DNA from: Scolanthus callimorphus
Taxonomy: Eukaryota > Cnidaria > Anthozoa > Actiniaria > Edwardsiidae
Assembly: GCA_033964015.1 (NCBI GenBank)
Contig: CM066923.1
Location: 25,494,168-25,558,167 of the forward strand
Direction: 5' to 3'
Length of the DNA: 64,000 bases
Shown: piece by piece, positions 1 to 39,537 of the stretch
How positions within the stretch are numbered: position 1 is the stretch's first letter
How the letters are laid out: each line of letters starts with the position of its first letter
Position numbers and translations under genes: made by a program
Notes under the pieces: generated by a model
The model's input: the letters and a program-made list of their open reading frames with translations, nothing else
What the model was told of the DNA's origin: nothing
Databases searched by the model: none

Positions 1-2041
1 AAATAATTTCCTTGATTGTGAAAGTAAGGATTCTAGCGTGAAATGGGGTGGTAGCTTGCGCGCAGCCGGTATCAACATTCTGGTAATAAAACCGAAGCGA
101 CGGATGCGATATCATTTTTCAAGCAAAATTTAAAGGGGAATTCACCCTTCAGAGTTCTTGAATTCCATAGCCATAAAATCGTCAACTAGAAAGGCAAAAC
201 AAGTGCGAAAAATCGGGTTGCCTGTGCTTTGTTGAACTCACCCCGTTTCGGCCAAATCAGCGCGCGTCTGATACTAAGCTATCGCCTCGCTTCTTATGTA
301 ACCAAAATAAAACCAAACGTGAAACATTTTTTGGAGTGATAATAGTCTTATCCAAAGCCTTTTGTGAGGGAATCAGAATGATATTCAGACAAATTTACCT
401 GCTGTACAAGGTCTTTAGTCTTCAGGAGGATCTACAAAAAGAGAGAGAAAAAAATCACCTTTATTGATGCAGCGCTTCACAAGTTCATACTCTCCGAGTC
501 CCAAAAGAGATAAGGCTTAAAAGCGTTTTTGTTGTGTTATTCTAGCCTGCTCGCAAGCGTTTTTTTTTGTCGCGAAAACACCAGAGTTCGTTGTCACCTC
601 TACGAACTCTGGGGTTTTCGGTGTTTTTCACGAGAAAAAGCCAACGCCTGCCAGCAGGCTAGTGTTATTCGAGCTCGAGTTACAGAGGTATTTATGTAAA
701 CTACCAGATTGGACAGAACTAGTGATATTTCACGTGCATGATTTCGTGGTATCCGAGTTCGAGTAATGAGTCTCTGATGTAAACGACTGAAAAAAAAAAA
801 AGAAGAGCTTTTTCCTGTGAGTCTTTTATCATGTCGTAGTCATTCGCGTCTCTGTGTATTTCGCGTACCTGAGTTTGTTTACTCAGAACAACAACAAAAA
901 CACGCAAGCTGCCAGAAAAAGGTTGGATGCATTGAGAAAATAACTGGCTTCTGTTCGAAATAAAAGTGTTTTCTTGTACTCCCGAGTTCAAGTTACAAAG
1001 GTTCTATTATAGGGTTCAAATTTTTTTTGTTAAAAAGCATCGCTTTCAACTGATTTGAAAATTACTGAATATCTACAGAGCATCGTTGAAAGATACTTGC
1101 ATATTTGCCAATTCGTTAAATGGTCCCTAAATGGAGTAGAACAAAAGTCATAAATGCAGAAAAAACAAGCTCTGCCTCCCCATCTCCCCAGGTGTCAATA
1201 AAACAGTTAATGATTAATTTCTGTCTGGGAGAAGACAATACAAAAGGATTAGCAATTATTGACTTTGAAAAGTCCACACGCTGAGCGATCAAAACACCGC
1301 TGAATAATTATGGGGTGCCTTTAGAAACACGGATTATACCTCAGTTAAACAATCCCACGAAGCATCAGTATTTTCTTATAGCGAACCATATAGCAGAAAT
1401 ACCAGTATTTAACCTCTACGGTGATAGAAGGGGAGATTTCAGAGGAAAAAGACGGATAATCGTATTCCTCTGGTACATTTCAATCAACGTTCGGAGCTAC
1501 TAAGGAATGCGGTAAGTGATTTCTTATTTCTTTTGCTTTGTTTAGGACTTTCAAACTATTACAGACTGTGTTCGCGGTAAAGGAGTTCGTTGTGAAATTT
1601 GCTCGGAATTTGCTAAAGGCGGAATAGATGTAAGTTGATAAAGTTTCAATCTTTTTAAGTCCATGGGTCAAACCTCTGCTAGAATGTTTTGTTGTCATGT
1701 ACAAGTTAGACTGTCTTTACATAAATTGCCACCTAGGGGCTCGAATGTACATGTATAGGAGCATGGGGTTCTTCTGGGTGCATTGCCATCCCTCTGATCT
1801 CTGACCCCTACAAAAAGATCATTTATTTTTTTTTTTTCTTCCTATTGTACCATAGTTCGCCAAGTGCTATTTCTTTATAGGGTGAATTTCATTTTTCCTG
1901 ACGAGCAGTATCTACTAGAGTACCCCAAAATGTTCTTGAAATAGAAAAACAAAATCGTCCAAAATAGTACATTGCATGGTACATGGTACATTGACACCAG
2001 CCCATTTTACCTCTCTCTCAAATTTTTCTTTGTTTTGTCAG
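1..2041. other. Region upstream of EF-hand gene 1
   Basis: No protein-coding exon recognised. It is AT-rich, with the compact inverted-repeat element at 543-661, and the phrase cgag(t/c)t(c/t)(g/a)agt recurring near 670, 755 and 985. Any untranslated first exon of the downstream EF-hand gene would lie here but cannot be placed from sequence alone. Confidence 0.4.
543..661. mobile_element. 119-bp foldback element with 9-bp target duplication
   Basis: The ends are tagcctgc...gcaggcta and the arms pair across the whole element (ccagagttcg near 581 with cgaactctgg near 604). It is flanked by the identical 9-mer gtgttattc at 534-542 and 662-670. A 9-bp target-site duplication is typical of Mutator-like (MULE) elements, so this is probably a non-autonomous MULE-type MITE. 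No coding capacity. Confidence 0.75.
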
Positions 2042-2043
2042 CA

Positions 2044-4554
2044 ATGATAAGGCGACAGTATTCGTCAATCGCCGAAGAACCCGAGGAGGAAGAAGACGAC
2101 AAACATAATAATAAGGCACGTGGGAATGCAGGTCAGTAGTAACTATGACAACGACATAGGTCTTAGAGATGCAAGCCAGCGAAAAAATGATTGTCCGCAG
2201 AGACAACATTTGTTGGGTAATCCTGTGGGGAATCCTGTGTTAAGAAGGCACAGGAAGCCCACAGGTTTCATGTTTCAACAATTTTCACAATTATCTCCGT
2301 TTTAGGGAATCTCAACCAAAGCTACGCCCAATAACGGAACCACCACCACCACCGCCCGACAATGTGCCGAACACAGACCGAGAAAACCCCGAACACAATC
2401 TGCTCTCTACGACAAGTGCCGTGGAGGAGAAACAGGACGAATCGGGGAGTGAACGGCTATCGGACGAAGACGACGACGTTTTTACTGATCTCGCCGAAAG
2501 TACGAGCAAATTCCAAAAAGGGAGCCTAGTGCGTCAGGGAAGAGCCCAGTATTGGCAAGCACAGGGCACCCGCGGATCCAGGGGAAACGGTGAATAAGGG
2601 TAGACAAGGGCTATCTACAGACTGGCAAAAGGGACTAGAGACACCGCGTACACCAAGTCCTGCGGACTCCAACAAGAGTAGCTCGGAACTGACTGGACAG
2701 TCAGGTAATTCCGGGGGGAGGCGGGGCAGGGCAGGATACTAGAGTACGGCGAAAAAACGTACCCTCCCTGAAGGAAACTGATTGTTGAAAAGAAACTCAG
2801 AATTTCAAAACCTTGTTCTATTCGCCTTTGTCACACGGCAGCCATCTTGGATTTTCTAATACAGCGAAGCTGGCATGAAAACGAGACCAAGCGTGTAAGC
2901 TCACCCACGCATAGTCATTTCTGTAAGAAAAAAATCCAAGATGGCTGCCGTGTGACAGAGGCGAATGGCAAAGGTGTCGTTGTTTGTCTTCTTCTTATTT
3001 TGATAACTGAGCGACAATTACCGATCCAGCATTCATTCTTCTACCTCCCTAGTTACTGTTGCTACATCGCACAAGCCAAACGATTGCAGGAATATGTTAA
3101 AAGTTGTAGGTAGGGGTTCTCTATCCAAAGCTCTCTCGACAATCGAGATCTTACCAAGTAGCACAATTCCACAAATCAGATACCATTAACAACCGATACC
3201 ATAACAAATTCACCTACACCCTTTAGCTACGCATTTATGATCCAATTTCCACACTACAATGCGTCATTTCGTTGGTTTGATTGGCAGGTCCGGGAGATCA
3301 GGGAAGCCTTTCTGGTGTTCGATGATAATGGCGATGGGTGTATTAGCGCGACAGAGCTCAAGAAGCTCGTGACGTCACTTGGCTATAACATTACCGAGGC
3401 CGAACTGATGGACATGATGAACCAAATAGGTAACACAGGGTACCCATCGAAATAAACGCAACCACAGGCAACCCAATTATCGCGCGCGTTATACAGACAG
3501 TCTAACATGCAAATCAAACTTCAATGAACGCATAGGGAAGATATCCTCGAACTAAATTAAATTACTAGGATAACCTGCACGCCTCAAGAAAGTTCTCGTT
3601 GAAATGTGTCGTTTTCTAAAATTTCCTTATATGGAAGTTTCTACTTACCATATTTGGAGTTCCAGAAGTATTCCTTGCTTTTTCTTGCCCTAAACTCTCA
3701 AAAAGTTCGCCAAACTTGCAGGTTTTGGAGAGAATCGCTGTTCTGTAGGCCGCCATCTTTATTTGGCCCAGGAGCCCGGAATTCAAACACAGGTAGCCCG
3801 CGTCACGCACGGGTTGGCATTGACAAAAACGACACATTTATCTTGATATGCCCTCTAGTGGGTTTTGTCGGATATTTGATTTTTTTTTGGCGCGCGGGTT
3901 TCCTGTGTCGCGACACACCCGTTCTATTGAACGAAGCAAAAAACATCTAAAACAAGTGCGAATTTAAAAAAAGTCCCCAGAGCGCTTCATACAAGTACTA
4001 CTGCAACCTACAGCCATATGTGGGACCACTCGCGCATGTCAAATAACCATATTGTAAGATACCCATAATGGGCAATTATTGAGCGAGGACAACTACATCT
4101 TACAAAAGTATTTCTACGCGTCTTGGTTAAAAGAACGTAATAAAGAAAATAAAGTAGCATGTAAGCGTAATGCGGATTTCTCTGGATTTATGGACGGCTA
4201 GCAGTCTAACTCGAAGGTTATTCTCAGTCGTCTCGCAGGCGGTTCCTGTCTCTTCAATTACCTCGGTTTAATTTAAGATAATACTTTTCAGATTCTGATG
4301 GCAATGGTGCGATCGACTTCCCAGAATTCCTCCAGCTCATGACGCGAAACCTCCAAGACACAGACCCGGATGACATCATGACGGAAACCTTTAAAGTATT
4401 TGATCGTGACAATAACCAGAGCATAGGCGTGGAGGAGCTCCAGAGAGTTATGAGGTTGCTGGGACAAGACTTTAAGGACTATGAAATAGAAGCGATGCTA
4501 CAGGGAGCGGACTTTGATGGAGATGGGACTGTGGGACTAGATGACTTTTACTAG
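2044..4554 (+). CDS. Calmodulin-like EF-hand protein with acidic N-terminal extension
   Basis: A probable calcium sensor. Exons seen: 2044-2131 (starts ATG; acidic EEPEEEEDD), 2306-2704 (Pro run, then acidic SDEDDD and Ser/Thr/Pro-rich), 3288-3429 and 4292-4554. The last two join in phase and carry four EF-hand loops: DDNGDGCISATE (canonical), DSDGNGAIDFPE (canonical), DRDNNQSIGVEE (lacks the loop glycine) and DFDGDGTVGLDD (Asp at position 12). Spacing matches calmodulin, and REIREAF resembles its first helix. The phases of the first two junctions do not agree, and the 2306-2704 exon changes frame near 2530, so the N-terminal model is uncertain: a small exon may be missed or an indel present. 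The stop at 4552 is early: an extra T in the run before it removes a tail ending TRLMSS that downstream copies retain. The exact family is not identified; the EF-hand nature is secure. Confidence 0.78.
2820..2966. mobile_element. MITE, TIR attcgcctttgtcac, copy 1 (in intron)
   Basis: Two arms of about 36 bp (2820-2855 and 2932-2966) are near-perfect inverted repeats containing cagccatcttggatttt. The same terminal sequence caps the element at 21902-22148. Non-coding; lies in an intron of the EF-hand gene. Confidence 0.7.
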
Positions 4555-5400
4555 ACTTATGAGCTCTTGAAGGTAACGGAGTTATTAATGTCCTAGACTC
4601 ATAAATTCTTCAAATACTGCGAAATAAAAGCGATGATACAGGGCGCAGACTGTGACGGAGTTTGAGCCGTGGGACTATAATAGATGGCTTTACTAGACTT
4701 ATGAGCTCTTGAAGAGAACGGCGTTGTTATGGGCGTTTTATGCAGCTACTGGGACAAGATTCAAAGACTACGTAATAGAAGCGATGCTACAAGGCGCACA
4801 CTTTGACGGAGTTGGAGGCGTGGGACTAGAGGACTTTACTAGACTCATGAGCTCTTGAAGGGGACAGAGTTATTGTGGGCAGCTATTTGGCCAGTTTTTC
4901 AGACTATGAAATAGAAGCGATGATACGGGGAGCAGACTTCTGACGGAGATGGAGCCGTGGAATCAGAGGACTTTCTAGACCCATGAGCTCTTGAAAGCAA
5001 CGGAGTTATTGTTGGTTGCTACTTGCTACTAAGCTACATGGCGCAAGACTTTGACGGGCGGAGCCGTGGATTCAGAGGGCGGTACTAGACTTGCGAGCTA
5101 TTCAAGGGAACGGAGTTTTAGTGACGTTTATGAGGTTTAAAGACTACGAAAAAGAAGCGATGCCACAGGCTGCTACAGGGCGCAGAGTTTGACGAAGATG
5201 AAGCTGTGCCGGCTAGATGACTTTACTAGACTCATTTTTGAAGGAAAAGGAGTTGTAGTTGGACAATATTTCAAAGACTGAAATGGAAGCGATGCTATAG
5301 AAGTACACGACGGTACGGTCTTTGATGTATATGAAGTCGTGGGAAAAGCCGATTCCGAGACGCATGAACTCTTGGAGGGAAAGAAACGTTGACGTGAAGT
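4555..5400 (+). repeat. Degenerate tandem array of the final EF-hand exon segment
   Basis: After the EF-hand stop codon, the end of that exon is repeated about six more times with a period near 135-150 bp. Landmarks recur in order: gactatgaaatagaagcgatg (the DYEIEAM-coding stretch, near 4480, 4622, 4768, 4904, 5146 and 5281), ggagcngac-tttgacgga (loop 4), gactttactagactcatgagctcttga (the TRLMSS-stop tail) and aa-cggagtta. Every copy has substitutions or indels, and none keeps a long frame. These are relics of tandem segmental duplication, not functional exons as far as I can see. Confidence 0.85.
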
Positions 5401-6515
5401 GTCGAAAGAGTTCTGCTGCCGCTAGGACCAAGGACTGTAAGAGTGATCCTGCGCTATATAGGGCACGGTGGTTTTAAAATCTTCTACTTCTAGTATTTAT
5501 TACACTAATATAACAAAATTGGTTAGAAATTAGTTATTCAAGCGTACATACTTTTCTTGAAAAAAGAAACATTCCGGTGATTTTGCTGCAACCAAGTCGA
5601 GTCTTTGCCTAGAGTAGGAAGGCACAAGAAAAATAACAATTCAAAAAGGACAGATTAAGATAGGGAATTTAGTAAAAAGCTTACAAGAGCTTGAAATAAG
5701 AATGGCAATGTCAATAGCAAAGTTAAATGGCCGTTTGAAGCAAGCGGACGTCTCCTCGCACAAGCGCGATGGTTTCTGTTCTTCTGTTATTCAACTTAGA
5801 CGTTTTATGTATAACTGTTACTATAAAAAGAAATGGCAAATAAAATTGAATTTCAATGTGAAAGGGCCACAAACTATTGTACTTCCCTTTAGCAGATTTT
5901 GAAAGTTATTTGAATTTGTAAACGGGTCCGTTATGCCGTCAGCAATTACAGGAAAAGGCAAACAACTTGTATAAAGGACGGATAGCCGCAAATTTGCGAA
6001 TACCAGGACAGGAACTACACTTGCTAGCATGAACAAACCAACATCAATAAAACAACTCGTTACTTCCGATCACTAAACTTATTTTCCTGAGTCTATAGAA
6101 ACACTGAACATCATGACGTCAAAGTGTTATCAATCGTTTACAAAGAGAAATAATAAAGGACAAACAAATGCTAAGATTGGGCGTTATTAGAGCAACTTTC
6201 GCACTCTATTAGCAAACATTTATTGTTAAGTCAAGCAGCACCTGTTAATGACGGAAAGCGTTGCTATTTGACAACTCGTAATTTTTTAACAGGACTCAGA
6301 ATCTAAAAGACAGTTCTTATTTACGAAGGGATGTAATACTTGCTGTGAGCTGCACGAGTTTCGAAGTCATGTTTGAAGAGAAAACTTCATAAAGCCTTTT
6401 TAAGAAGAAAACATTGAAACTTTTATAAAAAATCACGGAAACTCGTGCTGAGGACGTGCGAAAGATAGCTGGAACTCAAATACTTTGTTTACGACGTATT
6501 CAAATATTATTTGCC
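5400..6515. other. Intergenic, nothing recognised
   Basis: AT-rich spacer between the EF-hand tail array and the second EF-hand gene. No ORF, tRNA or clear inverted repeat was recognised. Confidence 0.4.
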
Positions 6516-8085
6516 ATGGCAGATCTTGATAAAATTGAGGAAGAAAGACTTCGTTTGGTGTTTCAACAAGCGGACCAAAGAGAACAAAGGAAGTATGATG
6601 CAAAAACCTTCACTATGGTGCTCAAAAATCTGGGCCAAAATGTAGACGAGAAAACGGTCAAAGATCTTCTCACCAATCAGGTAATAATATCTCGAGTCGT
6701 TTCGAAATTTGTTCAGCTGAAGGAATAATTGTTTGTTTTGCATTTGGTTGTTTCCAGCGACGTATGGTCACAGAATTTAGTAAAGTTTAACTTGTCGTTT
6801 AGGCAATGAAGTTTTAGTTATTAATTATGGAAGAGGGGAATCTGCTAGACGAAAGAAACAATCTATTACTAGGCGATCGCGATCTGAAACAGAATACAGG
6901 GCTACCTTTGGGTTATAATACATAATACTTATGGGTTATAAAAAGCTGCACAGTTAAATTTAGTACTTGAGAATTTTTTAGACAATCAAAGTGCCTCGAA
7001 AAGGGAAAGGGAATAATTTCCATGGTTCCAACTCATCAATAAAAAAAATTCAAAGGCGTGAAGCTATGGATTTATTTTTGAGTGCCAGAGTGGCAAAAAC
7101 AATATTTACGCGATCAAATTCTTACGAACGACAAAATATCATAACTTCATGGCAATTTAATTCTCGGGCACTCACTTGGTAAACTCAAATAAGTTTCTTT
7201 GTTTCAAAAATTCTTTCTCAAACTGTTCGCATTCCCAGAGTTGGGTTTTCATATGTCTTTTTTATGTTCTAGCTTTCTATGTTAAAGTTGAAAACGTCAG
7301 GTGTGTCCTTAGGAGAAAACTTAGTTTTGTGCTTCCAAGGTGGAGTGACCGAGCGAGATTTCATTGCAAACTCAGTGAGCGAAAAAACACTGCAAAATTG
7401 TCGGCAAAGGAAGCGTGCATATCCAGGAGATTCGGTACATTTTTGTCTTCAATTTTCACTAGTGAAGATATGGAAAATACGGCGAGTGTTTTAGTTTCCG
7501 GTCAGGCTCGAAATTATCATATTTTAAAGGTCGCAGAATTGCGAATTCTTTGTTGAGTTTTAGTCGCGCAAAGACACGTTTTAGTCGCAGAATTGAAGGC
7601 AAATTTGACAAAAAATCTACAAAACAAGTCTATATTTTAGGACTGATGATTTTTTCGTCGCAAAGTGGAAAACTTTGGGTCGCTTTTGCGACTAATACGG
7701 TTGCAATTTCGAGCCATGCGGTAAAAACACATAACATCCACATAACAACAATCAATAAGTAATAGTTTTTCTTGTGATCGCAGGTATTGATCAGAGCCCG
7801 GAAGAAATATCATATTCCATGTTCACATCTCTCATTCACCGACTTGCAAAGGAGAAAACGCAGGAAATGTGGCTGAAGCGAGTTTATAAACGAGTTTGAT
7901 ATCGACAAGAAGGGTTATATAGAACCGTTCAACATCAAGCGCGTACTCAGGAAATACGACATTGAACACACAGAGGGCGAGATAGAGAGTATGATGGATG
8001 CTGCTGACACTAATGGTGACGGCAAGTGGACTATGAGGAGTTCATGCAGATTTTCACTCGACCGCCGAACGTTTTGCTGTTCTAA
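6516..8085 (+). CDS. Second EF-hand protein, two exons, frame broken twice
   Basis: Exon 1 is 6516-6680 (start MADLDKIEEERLRLVF, in an acceptable gccATGg context; ends LLTNQ at a gtaata donor). Exon 2 is about 7795-8085 and begins SPEEISYSMF if the second AG of the acceptor (7793-7794) is used. Exon 2 encodes two visible EF-hand units: DIDKKGYIEPFN (degenerate, Asn at position 12) and DTNGDGK followed by the remainder of a canonical loop in another frame. Two one-base breaks interrupt exon 2: near 7885 (one extra base or two missing), and near 8022 where one G is missing. Both sides of each break remain protein-like, so either the consensus is wrong or this is a young pseudogene. The product is an EF-hand protein of roughly 150 residues; which family is not clear. 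An AATAAA-like signal (taataaatta) follows near 8168. Confidence 0.65.
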
Positions 8086-8099
8086 AAACATGTGATGTA

Positions 8100-8603
8100 A
8101 TTGACCGATCCCCGCATTTGAGCAGTTGGACAATGCCTCGGTTTTCTTTTCAAATCTCTTATGGTGTAATAAATTATTATATTATATTATTATTATAGAA
8201 TACCTCAAAACTAAGATATTCTGTTTGGGATTAATACGCTAATTTGTAGCGAGGTAATAAGGCCTCTATCTTCTTTTCAAATCTCTTATGCTATAGTTAG
8301 AATACCTCAAAACTAGGATATTCTGTTTGGGATTGATACGCTAATTTGGAGCGAGGTAATAAGGCCTCTAAAGTTGCATATTTTTATAGTGTTTGTATGG
8401 AGGTCGGACAGATTTTGTCCGAGCCTGATACAAACGTCTCTAAAAATACAAAACGTTAGCGACCTATAACGTTGCCCCCAATTATTGCAATACTCCAAAG
8501 TTATCAGGATTTCTAGTTTTGGGGTATTCTAGCTAGAGCATATAGAACATTAGCGGGAATACCAAATCATCGCCTATCTGTTAAATGGCGGGGATCGGTC
8601 AAT
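8100..8603. mobile_element. 504-bp TIR element containing an internal tandem duplication
   Basis: Terminal inverted repeats attgaccgatccccgc (8100) and gcggggatcggtcaat (ends 8603). Inside, a block of roughly 110 bp beginning ttttcaaatctcttatg is repeated in tandem (about 8150 and 8275), and an inverted segment (ggtcggacag / tccgagcctg) follows. No coding capacity seen. Confidence 0.65.
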
Positions 8604-8737
8604 CGTGCTATGTGTACAATTCTATTGACATGAGGCAATGAAATAGTCTCAAAGAGCCCCAGTCAGTTACTCCATGTGATAGCTAGTCTAGTCTATTGAA
8701 GTTTAAATTAACTCCAAATCAAGAAGAAACGGCATAC

Positions 8738-38238
<29,501 letters not shown>

Positions 38239-39537
38239 CTTGAGTGTGCTCAAAAATGGCGCGAAAATGTGAACGCATCTTACTTGGGGGTAGAGGGTGG
38301 TGCAGCGTTACTCTCAGGGGAGGACTGAAGGCAAGTGGTTGATTCCAGAACAAACAGTTCAGGCGGACTTTCGACTTTGCTAGAATTCATTGAAAATAGC
38401 TCCTAAAACGCCAGTCTATATGGAGTTTAAGGCATCTGTTTTGATTATCTAATCAAGGTACGTGTTTTTTGTAAATAATTGTGGTTTTTAATCAAGCAGA
38501 ACGCTCATTTTCATGGTTTACTTTTGCCTGCTGCGATGCTCGTGCGTCGGAAATAATCCCATATAAAATGGTCATTTTGAGAAAAATATTCCATTACTCG
38601 AAATCAAATTCATAGATTGTTGTTCCTTGTTTATCTGGTGATTGCTTTGCCTTCTTTCCTGAGGTTCAAGAGCCTTTTTCGAGCGTGGATTCCAATGTTG
38701 TTACGGGCGGGTCGTCACGCTCGGAAAGGGGCTCTCAAACCACAGGAAGGATTTGAATATTTTTTCCACGTAGTCCTGTGTACAAATACCCTGCGATCAG
38801 TTGTGTCCTCCTCTCTTAGGCTGACGGCAAGTGTCCTCCTTCGCTCACAGGGTAGTGTGCATGGTCAACATCCTCATCTACTACACCTTCAGAGTTTTTT
38901 ACACAACTGTTATGAAGTTAGCTCGATTTTTCTCTAGCCCGGACTCCCCTCCCTTTAGAGCCGCTATGCAGGCTATTATGAAGTATTTTTGGATACAAAA
39001 ACAATAAAATATATCTGCACAACAAAAAATAATTCTATATTGTGCGTTTCCAAAAAATATCCATACCCCCCATGGAAGGGTGTTGAGAAATGACCCCCCC
39101 CCCCCCCCCCCACCCCTCTGGAATTTCCAAAGAAAAATACAGTATTTGTATGGAAAATATCAGGTAAATTGACCCCCCGCACCCCTCTGGAATTTCCAAT
39201 CCCTTCCATAGGGGGGGGGTATAGATATTTTTTTGGAAACACACATTTCAACTTTCTTTTTTTGTGTTTCAAACTAAGTTTTATCTTTATCTCTGCCAAC
39301 TCTCCCGGTTTACTCTTCTGTATTTTTCACTTGAAATACCAGAGGGGAGGGGGAAGGGATGGTGGAGTGGTTTCTCAAATCCTTCTGTGGAAGTGGTATT
39401 GATAATTTCTGGAATCAAAAATTTCCTTGTTAATTTCCTTCCTTCTTTGCTCCTTTATGTAACTTCTAGCACCAAAGGTTCAATTTTGACTCATTTGTTT
39501 TCGATTTCTATCACCAGTAACTAGACCCCTCTAGAAA
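38239..39537. other. Divergent spacer between POLA1 and FMO
   Basis: The two genes point away from each other, so both promoters should lie here; no TATA box stands out. It holds a TIR repeat at 39047-39241 (gtttccaaaaaatatccata / agatatttttttggaaac around a C run), and an open frame at 38617-38937 whose product I do not recognise. Confidence 0.5.
39047..39241. mobile_element. 195-bp TIR element with poly-C core
   Basis: Inverted ends gtttccaaaaaatatccata and tatagatatttttttggaaac, with two cccctctggaatttcca copies inside and a C run of about 20 (39095-39115). Confidence 0.6.
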
